A stretch of DNA of 33,685 nucleotides. Origin: Prochlorococcus sp. AG-347-I21. Lineage in GTDB: Bacteria; Cyanobacteriota; Cyanobacteriia; PCC-6307; Cyanobiaceae. Of the stretch, positions 24,581 through 33,685 are shown one piece after another; the first letter of the stretch is position 1; each line of letters starts with the position of its first letter. Under the pieces are notes generated by a model. That model was not told the DNA's origin, did no database searches, and saw only the letters and a program-made list of their open reading frames with translations. The position numbers and the translations under genes were made by a program. The stretch is from positions 1 through 33,685 of the forward strand of contig QCBP01000012.1 in assembly GCA_003279055.1 (NCBI GenBank), given 5' to 3'.

Positions 24581-26362
24581 ATGGCTTTAAAAAAAGATAG
24601 TAACTCTCTTGGTAGTGAACAGGAAAAGTCTCATAATGAAGATTCTTCCCTGCCAGAGTTAAAGAACTTAGATAATGAAAAAGAAATTGAATCTCAACTA
24701 TTGGAAGTATCGAAAGGGGATGATAATGAGAATGGATTTCTCGATTTTGGGTTTAATCAATCGATCTTAAACTCTTTAAAAAATAAAGGATATAAAAATC
24801 CAACTCCCATCCAAAAAGCAGCAATTCCCGAACTAATGTTAGGCAGGGATTTACTAGGCCAAGCACAAACAGGAACAGGAAAGACTGCAGCTTTCGCATT
24901 ACCATTAATAGAAAAACTTACAGATAATAAAGAATTAAATGCCAAGGTTTTAGTTATGACTCCTACAAGAGAATTAGCAACTCAAGTTGCAGAATCTTTT
25001 AAAAGTTATAGTTCTGAATCTAGTAATTTTAAGACGGTTGCAATATATGGAGGTACCGACTATCGAAATCAAATTTCTGCATTAAAAAGAAAAGTTGACG
25101 TGGTAGTTGGGACCCCAGGCCGAATAATGGATCATATAAGGCAGGGGACTTTTAAAATTAAAGATATAAATTGTCTTGTTTTAGATGAAGCAGATGAAAT
25201 GTTAAATATGGGTTTTCTTGAAGATATTGAATGGATAATAGATCAACTTCCGGAAAATAAGCAGATGGTATTGTTCTCAGCCACAATGCCTAGTGAGATA
25301 AGAAATATAGCAAAAAAATATCTAAATGATCCCGCCGAAATATTAATCAAAAGTGTCAAAAAAGAAACTCAATTAATTTCGCAAAAATTTCTATATGTAC
25401 AAAGGCATCATAAGTTAGATGCTCTAAAAAGAATACTAGAACTTAATAACGAGGGAGTAATTATTTTTGTTAGGACAAAACTACTTACTATTTCAATAGC
25501 TGAAGCTTTAGAGAATTCAGGTCATACTGTGGCAGTACTTAATGGAGATATACCTCAAAATCAAAGAGAAAATACTGTAGATAGATTGAAAAAAGGATTT
25601 ATTAATATCCTTGTTGCAACTGATGTCGCAGCTAGAGGATTAGATGTTGAGAGGATAAAACTTGTTGTTAATTACGATTTTCCTTTTGACAAGGAAACAT
25701 ATACTCATAGAATTGGAAGAACTGGAAGGGCAGGCAGATCAGGAGAAGCAATTTTATTTGTTAATCAAAGAGAAAAACATTTTCTAAGAAACTTAGAAAA
25801 CTCAACAAGAACCAAGATTGAAGAAATTAATATACCAAGTAATAAAATAATAAATGAAAAAAGGATGGAGAAACTTATAGATAATGTTAATGAGAGTTCT
25901 TTAGCTAAAGATGAAAATGAAGACAATAAAGCTTTGATTATTGATGTACTAGATAATTTAAAAGAAAAATACTCTATGGATGACTCAAATATTGCAATGG
26001 CGGCGATTAATTTAGTAATAGGTAATAAATCATTTTTTGTTAATGACGATGATTCTTGGATTAATAAACAAAATAATACCGATCGAAATAGATCAAATAG
26101 AAACAGTAATAATCGTATGAGAAATTCAAATAGAAGAAATAATTATCAAAATGATTCTTTTGAAACCTATAAATTTAACTTTGGTAGATTTGATGGAGTT
26201 AGAGTTGCAAATATTATATCCTCAATCTGTAATTCAACTAATATAAATGGTAGATCCATAGGTAAGATACAAATTTTTAATGATTACAGTTTGGTAGATT
26301 TACCCAGAGATCTGCATAGAGAAACTAAAAATAAATTAAAAAAAATTAAAGTTAGAAACTAG
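24581..26362 (+). CDS. deaD: DEAD-box RNA helicase, CsdA/DeaD type
   Basis: A 593-residue ATP-dependent RNA helicase. An acidic N-terminal tail (to about 45) precedes the core: PTPIQKAAIPE Q-motif, TGTGKTAAFALP (K101), PTRELATQ, TPGRIMDH, DEAD at 202-205, FSATMP, IIFVRTK, VATDVAARGLDVE and HRIGRTGRAGRSG. A low-complexity Asn/Arg/Ser-rich linker (about 500-530) leads to a DbpA/CsdA-type RNA-binding domain at about 530-593 (KFNFGRFDGVRVANIISSIC). The overall layout is that of cold-shock helicases that remodel rRNA and mRNA. The gene is preceded by a strong hairpin and followed by a small secreted protein after nine bases. CrhR-like function in cyanobacteria is the closest analogy. Confidence 0.92.
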   Translation: MALKKDSNSLGSEQEKSHNEDSSLPELKNLDNEKEIESQLLEVSKGDDNENGFLDFGFNQSILNSLKNKGYKNPTPIQKAAIPELMLGRDLLGQAQTGTGKTAAFALPLIEKLTDNKELNAKVLVMTPTRELATQVAESFKSYSSESSNFKTVAIYGGTDYRNQISALKRKVDVVVGTPGRIMDHIRQGTFKIKDINCLVLDEADEMLNMGFLEDIEWIIDQLPENKQMVLFSATMPSEIRNIAKKYLNDPAEILIKSVKKETQLISQKFLYVQRHHKLDALKRILELNNEGVIIFVRTKLLTISIAEALENSGHTVAVLNGDIPQNQRENTVDRLKKGFINILVATDVAARGLDVERIKLVVNYDFPFDKETYTHRIGRTGRAGRSGEAILFVNQREKHFLRNLENSTRTKIEEINIPSNKIINEKRMEKLIDNVNESSLAKDENEDNKALIIDVLDNLKEKYSMDDSNIAMAAINLVIGNKSFFVNDDDSWINKQNNTDRNRSNRNSNNRMRNSNRRNNYQNDSFETYKFNFGRFDGVRVANIISSICNSTNINGRSIGKIQIFNDYSLVDLPRDLHRETKNKLKKIKVRN

Positions 26363-26371
26363 TGATAGAGA

Positions 26372-26665
26372 ATGAAAGCTAGCATATATAATTTCTTCAT
26401 TTTTGTGAATCTGATAATACTATTCAACTCCTTTAATAGTTATTATTTAGCTGAAACGAAACAAAATTCAATCATAAAATTATTTTGTCTTCAGAGTGTC
26501 AAAGAGGAGATGATGAAAGCAGAAATGGTATATAGTGAAGAAATTGCGAATGAAACTTGTGACTGTTACTACGAAGAATTTATGCAAACTGCAAGTCATC
26601 AAGATGCAAAAACAAAATGTAAATTAGAAACTAAAGAAAATTTAAATCATAATAGAAAAATTTAA
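26372..26665 (+). CDS. Small secreted cysteine-containing hypothetical protein
   Basis: A 97-residue protein with an N-terminal hydrophobic signal (IYNFFIFVNLIILFNSF). The mature part is polar and helical with four cysteines: one after the signal (LFCLQSV), a C-x-C pair (NETCDCYYEEF) and one near the end (TKCKLE). The TCDCYYEEF plus KCKLE pattern recalls short exported proteins seen repeatedly in picocyanobacteria, for which I know no function. It lies nine bases after the helicase gene and 11 bases before the ABC exporter, so it is likely cotranscribed with them. Confidence 0.7.
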   Translation: MKASIYNFFIFVNLIILFNSFNSYYLAETKQNSIIKLFCLQSVKEEMMKAEMVYSEEIANETCDCYYEEFMQTASHQDAKTKCKLETKENLNHNRKI

Positions 26666-26676
26666 TTATTATTTTT

Positions 26677-28449
26677 ATGAGGTCTAAGAACAATCAAAAT
26701 CCAATAATTAGACTTTATTTAAATCTGATTGAAGAAAGAAGGTTACTATTTTTTGCTTTTCTTAGTTCCATAATTAATAAAATATTAGATTTAGCTCCCC
26801 CTGTAATAATTGGTCTTGCTGTGGATATCGTCGTTAAGGAACAGAATTCGTGGATTGCTGGTTTTGGAATAAAAGAAGTTCCAGCACAATTGATTTTTCT
26901 TGCATTTGCTTCAGGAATAGTTTGGTCTGGTGAATCCTCCTTTGAATATTTATATTCGATTTTATGGAGAAATTTGGCTCAGCTATCGCAACATAAATTA
27001 AGAATAAAAGCTTATGAGCATATCCAGGAGTTAGATATGGATTTTTTTGAAAATGATAATACTGGAAGGCTATTATCTATTTTGAATGATGATATAAATC
27101 AACTCGAGAGATTTCTAGACCAAGGGGCTAATCAGATTATTCAGTTATTTATAACTGTCTTAATAATTGGGGGCACTATGATTCTTGTCGCTCCAAAAAT
27201 CGCTTTATTTGCTTTCTTTCCTATTCCAATTATATTTTTAGGATCAATTAAATTTCAAAGGAAGCTTGCTCCAAAATACAGAGATGTTAGAAATAAAGCT
27301 GGACTGTTGGCATCAAGGCTTAATAATAATTTAAGTGGAATTCTAACCATAAAAAGTTTTACTAAAGAAAAATGGGAATTAAATAGATTAAATAAAGAAA
27401 GTCTCGATTATCAAAGAAGTAATAAGGCTGCAATAAAATTATCTTCTGCTTTTATCCCTCTTATAAGATTTGCAATTTTGTTTGCTTTTATAGCGATTCT
27501 ATTAATTGGAGGTTTCCAAACTTGGAATAAGACACTTGATGTAGGTACTTATAGTTTTTTAGTGTTTATTACACAAAGACTATTATGGCCTTTAACTACT
27601 TTGGGGCATGTTTTAGATGATTTTCAGAGATCTATGGCTTCAATAGATAGAGTAATTGATCTCATAGATACGCCTATAAAAATAAAAGATGGAAAAATAA
27701 AAATTGAACCTAAAGATATCAAAGGAGAAATTATTTTTAATAATGTAAATTTTAATTATCCTGGAAGAGATTTAACTTTAAAAAACATAAATTTCAAAAT
27801 TGAAAATAACTCAACATTAGGAATTGTTGGTTTAACAGGTTCTGGGAAAAGTACAATAATAAAACTACTACTTAGAATTTATGATAGTAATAATGGGTCA
27901 ATAACCTTGGATGGGGTTTCTATTAAAGAAATAAACTTAAGGGATTTAAGAAAGTGTATCTCTTTAGTAAGTCAAGAAACTTATTTATTTCATGGCAGTG
28001 TACAAGAAAATATTGCTTATGGCTCAATCAATCCGAGTCTTAAAGATATTATTAAAGCTTCAAATATTGCGGAAGCTCATAAATTTATTGAACAATTACC
28101 AGATGGTTATAAAACTATAGTTGGGGAAAGGGGCCAAAGGCTCTCAGGCGGGCAACGTCAAAGAATTGCCTTGGCGAGAGCTGTTCTAAAGGATGCTCCA
28201 ATATTAATATTAGATGAAGCTACAGCTTCAGTTGATAATGAAACAGAGGCTTTAATTCAAAAATCGTTATCTAAAATCACAAAAGAAAGAACAACTATAG
28301 TAATAGCTCATAGATTAAGCACTATAAAAAATGCGGATAATATTGTAGTTATTGATAAAGGTAAAATAGTTGAAAGCGGACAACATGAAAAACTATTAGA
28401 TCAGAACAAAATATATGCTGATTTGTGGAATGTTCAAGTAGGAATCTAG
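26677..28449 (+). CDS. ABC exporter half-transporter (MsbA/multidrug type)
   Basis: A 590-residue fused permease/ATPase. Residues about 15-310 hold the six-helix type I exporter membrane domain (for example VIIGLAVDIVV, LFITVLIIGGTMILVAP, FAILFAFIAILLIGGF). The ATPase domain from about 345 has Walker A GLTGSGKST (K391), signature LSGGQRQRIALARA, Walker B ILILDEATASVD and H-loop IVIAHRLSTI. It would work as a homodimer exporting a lipid or hydrophobic compound; the sequence does not reveal the substrate. The preceding small secreted cysteine-rich protein gives no firm clue. It ends 14 bases from the convergent cyanoP gene. Confidence 0.9.
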   Translation: MRSKNNQNPIIRLYLNLIEERRLLFFAFLSSIINKILDLAPPVIIGLAVDIVVKEQNSWIAGFGIKEVPAQLIFLAFASGIVWSGESSFEYLYSILWRNLAQLSQHKLRIKAYEHIQELDMDFFENDNTGRLLSILNDDINQLERFLDQGANQIIQLFITVLIIGGTMILVAPKIALFAFFPIPIIFLGSIKFQRKLAPKYRDVRNKAGLLASRLNNNLSGILTIKSFTKEKWELNRLNKESLDYQRSNKAAIKLSSAFIPLIRFAILFAFIAILLIGGFQTWNKTLDVGTYSFLVFITQRLLWPLTTLGHVLDDFQRSMASIDRVIDLIDTPIKIKDGKIKIEPKDIKGEIIFNNVNFNYPGRDLTLKNINFKIENNSTLGIVGLTGSGKSTIIKLLLRIYDSNNGSITLDGVSIKEINLRDLRKCISLVSQETYLFHGSVQENIAYGSINPSLKDIIKASNIAEAHKFIEQLPDGYKTIVGERGQRLSGGQRQRIALARAVLKDAPILILDEATASVDNETEALIQKSLSKITKERTTIVIAHRLSTIKNADNIVVIDKGKIVESGQHEKLLDQNKIYADLWNVQVGI

Positions 28450-28463
28450 TATCAATTTCTAAA

Positions 28464-29021
28464 TTATATTAAGAAGTTAAATGATTCAATTACGTTACTA
28501 AACATACCGTCAACTTTATTCCACCTTTCTTCATTTGTTCCGACAGCGAAAGTGTAAAGTGTTCCTCTATCAATTACTACAGTAGCCAATTCATGTCTTG
28601 CTTGTTCATTTAAATTTAATTCATACTCTAAATCATAGAAAATATGATTGGATGCCTCCCTCTTATTGGCATTTATAAGTTTTACCTCTCTACCTGAACC
28701 TTCGGGAGCAATGACTTTATCAATTAATGTTTGACCTACTTCACTTGGGCTTCCTAACTGCTCTAATTGAATCTCTTTATTGACATCAGAAATAACTAAA
28801 CTTAAGGTCTCATTACTATTTATCAAATCATGATAAATAATTTCAGGTCCTCCATCGACTTTTACTCTAGTCCATCCTGTTGGATACAAAAAGGCATATC
28901 TACCATCTGGACTTTGATAAGCTTCTAATCCCGCATTTAGTCCTCCACTACATGCACTCAGTGTTAAGCACAAAAAAACCAAAAATAAATATTTGAAAGG
29001 GTTAAATTTAATATTTTTCAT
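28464..29021 (-). CDS. psbP: CyanoP, PsbP-like photosystem II lipoprotein
   Basis: A 185-residue lipoprotein. The signal (YLFLVFLCLTLSAC) ends in a lipobox with lipidated C24. The PsbP fold follows: LEAYQSPDGRYAFLYPTGWTRVKV, a conserved opening, then VVIDRGTLYTFAVGTNEERW and a VIESFNF end. CyanoP sits on the lumenal side of the thylakoid and assists early photosystem II assembly, probably at the D2 module. Length is normal. It is convergent with the ABC exporter and divergent from recR. Confidence 0.93.
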   Translation of the reverse strand: MKNIKFNPFKYLFLVFLCLTLSACSGGLNAGLEAYQSPDGRYAFLYPTGWTRVKVDGGPEIIYHDLINSNETLSLVISDVNKEIQLEQLGSPSEVGQTLIDKVIAPEGSGREVKLINANKREASNHIFYDLEYELNLNEQARHELATVVIDRGTLYTFAVGTNEERWNKVDGMFSNVIESFNFLI

Positions 29022-29124
29022 TTTGTTTGAAATTACTAACTAAAAACATAATAAGACATTAAAAGCAAACAATTATGGCAATTCGGAATTTTGCGTCTAA
29101 ATTATCTCTAGAAATAGTTTAATT

Positions 29125-29724
29125 TTGATTACTTATACCAAACCACTTTCAAAATTAATCGGTCATTTTGAGAAATTCCCAGGGATTGGTCCAAGAACAG
29201 CTCAAAGATTAGCCCTGTTTATTTTAAAACAACCTGAAAGTACAATAAGAGAATTTTCAAAGGCTCTGTTAGAAGCACATAGTAATGTTGGTCGTTGCAA
29301 AAAATGTTTCAATTTGACTTCAGAAGATGAATGCGAAATTTGTAGAAATACTGAAAGAAATCAAAAACTAATCTGTGTAGTAGCGGAAACTAAAGATTTG
29401 CTTGCTTTGGAGCGCGCCAGAGAATTTAAAGGTGTTTACCATGTTATTGGTGGCTTAATATCCCCAATGGATTCTGTTGGCCCCGAACTCTTAGAAATAA
29501 GAAGCTTGGTAGAAAGAGTTAGTAAGTCTGAAATAGATGAGATCATATTGGCATTGACCCCAAGTGTTGAGGGAGATACTACAAGTCTTTATATTGGAAA
29601 ATTGTTATCCCCTTTTACTAAAGTTACGAGGATTGCATATGGACTCCCAATGGGCAGTGAACTTGAATATGTGGATGAAGTTACACTTGCAAGGGCCTTA
29701 GAGGGCAGAACAAAACTAAATTAG
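29125..29724 (+). CDS. recR: Recombination mediator RecR
   Basis: A 199-residue protein with N-terminal helix-hairpin-helix ([21 protein letters not shown]), a four-cysteine zinc finger (CKKC...CEIC) and the Toprim domain ([16 protein letters not shown], then [20 protein letters not shown]). RecR works with RecO and RecF to load RecA at gaps. The start is TTG at 29125, giving [14 protein letters not shown], the usual family start. lipA begins three bases after the stop, so both are cotranscribed. RecR together with RecBCD in this window implies both gap and double-strand-end routes to RecA. Confidence 0.96.
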   Translation: MITYTKPLSKLIGHFEKFPGIGPRTAQRLALFILKQPESTIREFSKALLEAHSNVGRCKKCFNLTSEDECEICRNTERNQKLICVVAETKDLLALERAREFKGVYHVIGGLISPMDSVGPELLEIRSLVERVSKSEIDEIILALTPSVEGDTTSLYIGKLLSPFTKVTRIAYGLPMGSELEYVDEVTLARALEGRTKLN

Positions 29725-29727
29725 ACA

Positions 29728-30627
29728 ATGAGAGATAATAATCTAATCAAGAAAGAAAAAATCTTAAGACTTCCCTCTTGGATTAATTTTCCTATTAGTA
29801 AAGCTTCAGAATTCGAAAAAATACAAACTCTAATCAAAAAATCAAATATTCATACTATTTGTGAAGAAGCAAGATGTCCAAATAGAGCAGAATGTTATGC
29901 CTCAGGAACAGCCACCTTCTTACTGGGTGGATCGATATGTTCTCGTTCATGTGCTTTTTGTCAGGTAAATAAAGGTAAACCTAGTTCTATCAATATTGAT
30001 GAATGTACTCAAGTTGCTGAAGCAGTGAAAGTACTAAATTTGAAATATGTTGTTTTGACATCTGTAGCTAGAGATGATCTCCCTGATCATGGTGCAAATT
30101 TATTTATATCTACAATTGATGAGATTAGAAAAATTGATTCAACAATTAAAATTGAAGTTTTAACTCCTGATTTATGGGGTGGAGGCAAAAATCTTGATGA
30201 AACAAATAACCTTCAGACTGAGAGATTGAAGATGATTTTAGAAAAAGATCCAATATGCTTTAATCATAATCTTGAAACTGTTGAAAGACTGCAAAAAGAA
30301 GTTAGGAGGGGTGCAAATTACAAAAAATCCCTTAGTTTACTAAAAAAGTCAAAGGATATTGCTCCTCATATTCAAACCAAATCAGGCATTATGTTAGGAC
30401 TTGGGGAAACATTGGATGAAATAAAAAATACAATTTATGATCTTAAAAAAATAGATTGTAATCAAATTACAATTGGCCAATATTTAAGGCCCTCATTCAA
30501 TCATTTGGCAGTTAAGAAATATTGGAATCCATCAGAGTTTGAATATTTATATCGCTTCTCTAAGGAATTAGGATTCAAAAAAGTATCTTCTGGCCCTTTA
30601 GTTAGAAGTAGTTATCACGCGGGTTAA
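29728..30627 (+). CDS. lipA: Lipoyl synthase LipA
   Basis: A 299-residue radical-SAM enzyme that inserts two sulfurs into protein-bound octanoyl groups to make lipoyl cofactors. It has the auxiliary cluster motif CEEARCPNRAEC and the radical-SAM motif CSRSCAFC. The C-terminal YLRPSFNHLAVKKYWNP and SGPLVRSSYHA blocks are complete, including the SSY element that holds the sacrificial cluster. Length is typical (about 290-300). Its stop codon overlaps the stop of the convergent gene at 30624 in TTAA. Confidence 0.97.
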   Translation: MRDNNLIKKEKILRLPSWINFPISKASEFEKIQTLIKKSNIHTICEEARCPNRAECYASGTATFLLGGSICSRSCAFCQVNKGKPSSINIDECTQVAEAVKVLNLKYVVLTSVARDDLPDHGANLFISTIDEIRKIDSTIKIEVLTPDLWGGGKNLDETNNLQTERLKMILEKDPICFNHNLETVERLQKEVRRGANYKKSLSLLKKSKDIAPHIQTKSGIMLGLGETLDEIKNTIYDLKKIDCNQITIGQYLRPSFNHLAVKKYWNPSEFEYLYRFSKELGFKKVSSGPLVRSSYHAG

Positions 30628-31124
30628 CTTTCTTCAATTAAAGAGAGTTTCTTTTCAAGTCTTTTTAATATGGAAATACATTCCCCGTTCATCAGTGTGC
30701 CTGCACCTCCCCAAACCAATCTTAATAAAAGATCTACTGGGCTAGAACCAACTTCTTTGACAATTTTGAATCCTATTAACTTGAAATATCTTACAAGTTT
30801 TTTACTATATCCTTCACTATCAAAAATAGCTAAAAGTCTTACTTTGTTGCTTGATTTTTTTTCAATTGCCCAAGCCATAGTTGTTGCCCATATTAATTCC
30901 GAAACAAAAGCAGGCGCTTTACTAAGGATTCTTAATGTATCAAGCTGAATACCTTGTTTATTTAAATAAGTCCAACCTTTCATTTCGGCCCAAATCTTGA
31001 TTATGTTATCTTTCTGTTTTGCAATCACGATTCTAAAGAAACATAATCCGATAGTTTCTCTAACTTGAATTTTAATTAATAATCCAATGGAACCTGCTAA
31101 TTTTTCTAATTCTTCAACTTTCAT
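30624..31124 (-). CDS. Hypothetical protein, last gene of the uppS-bioB-trhO operon
   Basis: A 166-residue soluble protein that I do not recognise. Helical N-terminus (VEELEKLAGSIGLLIKIQV), central strands (RIVIAKQ, IIKIWAEMKGWTYL), and a Rossmann-like segment VRLLAIFDSEGYSKKLVRYFKLIGFKIVKEVG that resembles the acetyl-CoA region of GNAT proteins. The tail VDLLLRLVWGGAGTLMNGE is conserved-looking. A GNAT-like fold is a guess. It starts 11 bases after the trhO stop. Confidence 0.7.
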   Translation of the reverse strand: MKVEELEKLAGSIGLLIKIQVRETIGLCFFRIVIAKQKDNIIKIWAEMKGWTYLNKQGIQLDTLRILSKAPAFVSELIWATTMAWAIEKKSSNKVRLLAIFDSEGYSKKLVRYFKLIGFKIVKEVGSSPVDLLLRLVWGGAGTLMNGECISILKRLEKKLSLIEES

Positions 31125-31135
31125 GATTTTGAAAA

Positions 31136-32068
31136 TTAGTCCTTATAGATTTTATAATTCTTCACTTTTAATCTATCCATCTGTTTTTGTCTTTCTTCAA
31201 ACCTTTTCCTATCGTCATCGCTGAATTGGTCTATGCAGAAATGACATTGGATACCCTTTCTATATTCTTTTCTTTCTTGATCTTGAATTGAAATTGGCAT
31301 TCCACATGCATGACAAATCGAGTATGAGCCTTTTTCTAAATCTTGATCTAAAGCAACTCTTTTATCAAAAACATAACATTCACCTTCAAATAAGTTCTTT
31401 TCTTTTGGTATATCGTCAAGGTATTGAAGGATACCCCCTTGTAAGTGATAAATATTTTTATAACCTTTCTTTTTCAGTAAACTAGTAGCTTTTTCACATC
31501 TTATTCCTCCGGTACAAAACATTGCTATATTTGTATATTCTTTATTTTCTAAATGACTATCTAAATGATCATCTACCCACTTGGGGAATTCGCTAAAGTT
31601 TCTTGTATTTGGGTTTATAGAGTTCTTAAATGTACCTAAAGAAACCTCATAATGATTTCTAGTATCAATGACTATTGTGTTTTGATGTTTAATTAATTTA
31701 TTCCAATTAGTTGAGTCAATGTAGCTCCCATTATCCTGCGAAGGGTTTATATCTGGGATACCCATCGTGACTATTTCTTTCTTGACTTTTATTTTTAATT
31801 TTTTGAAGATTTTCTTTTTTGAAAAGTTTACTTTCATATTCAAATTTCTATTCTCTGTGTATTTGTTAAGTAAATTGATAACAATATCAATTACATTTTT
31901 CTCAGCACAAATAGTCCCATTAATTCCTTCACTTGCAAAAATTAATAAACCTGAAAGATCGTGTTCATTTGTAATTTCTAATAATTCATTTTTGAGATCA
32001 ATAATTAAGTTTTCTTGAAATGGGAAGAAAGAATAAAGAGATACTATTTTATAGTGGTTTCCTTTCAT
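31136..32068 (-). CDS. trhO: tRNA U34 hydroxylase TrhO (rhodanese family, YceA)
   Basis: About 310 residues. The N-terminal ferredoxin-like domain ([22 protein letters not shown]) is followed by a rhodanese domain with [15 protein letters not shown] and the active-site loop [10 protein letters not shown], then a C-terminal cysteine-rich zinc-binding part ([15 protein letters not shown]). This is the YceA/TrhO family, which makes 5-hydroxyuridine at wobble position 34 of some tRNAs. The start at 32068 is chosen because its ATG overlaps the TGA of bioB as ATGA, the classic coupled arrangement; a longer form starting at 32092 would overlap bioB more. Confidence 0.9.
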   Translation of the reverse strand: MKGNHYKIVSLYSFFPFQENLIIDLKNELLEITNEHDLSGLLIFASEGINGTICAEKNVIDIVINLLNKYTENRNLNMKVNFSKKKIFKKLKIKVKKEIVTMGIPDINPSQDNGSYIDSTNWNKLIKHQNTIVIDTRNHYEVSLGTFKNSINPNTRNFSEFPKWVDDHLDSHLENKEYTNIAMFCTGGIRCEKATSLLKKKGYKNIYHLQGGILQYLDDIPKEKNLFEGECYVFDKRVALDQDLEKGSYSICHACGMPISIQDQERKEYRKGIQCHFCIDQFSDDDRKRFEERQKQMDRLKVKNYKIYKD

Positions 32069-33072
32069 AAAGAAGATAATGTTTTTTTGCAAGTTTCAAA
32101 ATCTTTATTAAATGATACTCCAACCTCTTTAAGAAGTTTTCTATCTGATTGAAAAGATGGATTTGAAGTTGTAAGTAACTCATCTCCATAAAAAATTGAA
32201 TTTGCACCACATTGAAAACACAAAATTTGGGCTTCTTTTGACAACTTTTCTCGACCTGCACTTAATCTGATTTTAGTTTTAGGCATAAGAATTCTGGCTG
32301 TAGCAATCATCCTTATCATCTCAATAGAATCAATTTCTTGATTATCTTCTAAACCAGTACCTTCAATAGCTACTAATGAATTTATAGGAACACTTTCAGG
32401 GTGCGGATTCATGTTTGAAAGTACTTCCAAAAGAGATGCTCTATCCCCATTAGTTTCCCCCAAACCTATTATTCCTCCACAACAAACATTTATTCCTGCA
32501 TTTCTTACTCTTTTGATAGTATCTAGTCTGTCTTGATAAGTTCTAGTCGTAATAATATTTTTATAATACTCAGGACTAGTATCAAGATTGTGGTTATACG
32601 CAGTCAAACCTGCATCAGCCAGTCTAGTAGCTTGCTCTTCTGTAAGCATCCCAGCAGTGACGCATGCTTCCATCCCTAAATCTCTTACACCGCTAACCAT
32701 CTCTAACATTGCATTAAAGGATTTTCCATCTCTAATTTCTCTCCATGCCCAACCCATGCAAAACCTATCTGCACCTTCATTTTTTGCTATTTTGGCTCTT
32801 GCTAAAACCTCTTCAACTTGAAATTGTGGATGACTTTTGATTTCGCTAGCACTATAAATTGATTGGCTACAATACGAACAATTTTCCTCACATCCACCAG
32901 TTTTAACGCTAAACAATGATGCTAATTGAATGTTGTATTTGTTGAATTTCCTGTGAACGATTTGTGATTCCCACATTAAATCAATCAGAGGCATATTAAG
33001 TATTTCCAATATCTCTTCTTTATTCCAATCGAACCTAATTTCTTTAAACAACTTATTATGCGTCTTAGTCAT
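32065..33072 (-). CDS. bioB: Biotin synthase BioB
   Basis: A 335-residue radical-SAM enzyme that converts dethiobiotin to biotin. The cluster motif is CEENCSYC within [17 protein letters not shown]. The family blocks [46 protein letters not shown] and [11 protein letters not shown] are present in order. I prefer the ATG at 33072, four bases after the uppS stop and giving [16 protein letters not shown]. An upstream in-frame ATG at 33111 would add 13 residues and overlap uppS by 35 bases. The stop overlaps the trhO start (ATGA). Confidence 0.95.
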   Translation of the reverse strand: MTKTHNKLFKEIRFDWNKEEILEILNMPLIDLMWESQIVHRKFNKYNIQLASLFSVKTGGCEENCSYCSQSIYSASEIKSHPQFQVEEVLARAKIAKNEGADRFCMGWAWREIRDGKSFNAMLEMVSGVRDLGMEACVTAGMLTEEQATRLADAGLTAYNHNLDTSPEYYKNIITTRTYQDRLDTIKRVRNAGINVCCGGIIGLGETNGDRASLLEVLSNMNPHPESVPINSLVAIEGTGLEDNQEIDSIEMIRMIATARILMPKTKIRLSAGREKLSKEAQILCFQCGANSIFYGDELLTTSNPSFQSDRKLLKEVGVSFNKDFETCKKTLSSL

Positions 33073-33076
33073 TTTT

Positions 33077-33685
33077 TCAGGAAGAATATCGAGAATCTTG
33101 ATAGGATTCATTTGGTAATGATTCTATACCGCCGAAACGTCTATTCCTTGATTGGTAATCAATTATTGCTTTAAGAAATTCAAACTCATTGAAGTCTGGC
33201 CAAAGTACGTCAGATATATATATTTCTGAATAAGCTAATTGCCATAAAAGAAAATTACTTATCCTTTTTTCACCACTCGTTCTTATAAGTAATTCAGGAT
33301 CCTTAATCCCTCGAGTTAATAGCTCTGAGTTAAATAATTCTTCATTAACTTCACTTGGTTTTATTTCCCCAGAAGAAGATTTTAATGCTATCTCTTTAGC
33401 AACTTTTACTATTTCTTGCCTACCTCCATAATTTACACAAACATTTAGTAAAAAATTATTATTGTTTCTAGTTAGAGATTCTGAACTATAAATTGTTTTT
33501 TTTAATGAATCTGGGAAAGGAGTTAAATCTCCGATGAATTTTATTTTAATTGATTCTTTATGGATTACTTCAATTTCATTTCTCAAAACTTCTTTGAAAA
33601 GATTGATTAGGAAATCAACCTCTTTTGTCGGTCTTGTCCAATTTTCAGTTGAAAAAGCATAAACAGTAAGAACTTTACAACCTAA
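33077..33685 (-). CDS. uppS: Undecaprenyl diphosphate synthase UppS, N-terminus off the right edge
   Basis: 202 C-terminal residues of a cis-prenyltransferase; the frame remains open to the window edge, beginning (L)[15 protein letters not shown]. The motifs [14 protein letters not shown]-type region [15 protein letters not shown] and the substrate-binding [18 protein letters not shown] block identify the family. UppS elongates farnesyl diphosphate to the C55 lipid carrier used for peptidoglycan and surface glycans. The catalytic Asp and the start lie outside the window (about 50-60 residues missing judging from a usual length near 250-260). It leads the operon with bioB, trhO and the unknown gene at 30624. 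Confidence 0.93.
   Translation of the reverse strand, partial: LGCKVLTVYAFSTENWTRPTKEVDFLINLFKEVLRNEIEVIHKESIKIKFIGDLTPFPDSLKKTIYSSESLTRNNNNFLLNVCVNYGGRQEIVKVAKEIALKSSSGEIKPSEVNEELFNSELLTRGIKDPELLIRTSGEKRISNFLLWQLAYSEIYISDVLWPDFNEFEFLKAIIDYQSRNRRFGGIESLPNESYQDSRYSS

Noticed and set aside
1-33685. CRISPR array, rRNA genes, riboswitch
   Set aside because: No regularly spaced short repeats, rRNA segments or recognisable riboswitch cores were seen in any intergenic gap on reading both strands.

Overview
This window looks like the chromosome of a high-light-adapted Prochlorococcus (very AT-rich marine picocyanobacterium). The case rests on a 35-residue high-light-inducible protein (Hli), psbY, a CyanoP (PsbP-like) lipoprotein, ycf54, the carotenoid isomerase crtH, short intergenic gaps, and genes that fall to roughly 10-25% G+C in places. 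No transposase, integrase, phage gene or CRISPR array was seen. The strain cannot be named from sequence reading alone.

Left part (1-6936) is the accessory-looking region. A TPR-sulfotransferase gene runs leftward off the window edge. Next comes a porin gene, a second TPR-sulfotransferase gene and a second porin gene. The two porin genes differ in their N-terminal codons but share a 1,023-bp direct repeat with only five substitutions (2603-3625 and 5736-6758). The repeat covers the barrel, the terminator and the leader of the sulfotransferase gene, ending inside that gene's start codon. Both porin ribosome-binding sites carry GTGTGAGGA, complementary to the conserved single-stranded motif of the cyanobacterial small RNA Yfr1. 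A 48-residue CxxC/CxxC protein follows the second repeat.

Middle part (7157-15417) is photosynthesis and housekeeping: hli with an HLR1-like (RpaB-type) operator, tRNA-Lys(UUU), psbY-trmFO-crtH plus a membrane protein, a response regulator whose receiver lacks the phospho-acceptor Asp, a small conserved cyanobacterial protein, a leftward grxD-bolA pair next to a secreted helical-repeat protein, a plsC-like acyltransferase, then pdxJ-ycf54.

The largest block (15439-24442) is a recC, ICMT-like membrane protein, recB, recD operon encoding a complete RecBCD helicase-nuclease. It is followed by a cold-shock-type DEAD-box helicase gene with a strong hairpin directly before its start codon, a small cysteine-containing secreted protein and an MsbA-like ABC exporter. 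The right end holds cyanoP, recR-lipA, and a leftward, tightly packed uppS-bioB-trhO-unknown operon in which uppS runs off the right edge.

The most interesting candidates are: the porin/TPR-sulfotransferase module bracketed by 1-kb repeats, which could be lost or gained by one homologous crossover while leaving an intact in-frame porin; the Yfr1-complementary leaders; the pseudo-receiver regulator; the hairpin before the DEAD-box helicase; and the HLR1-like site overlapping the hli promoter.
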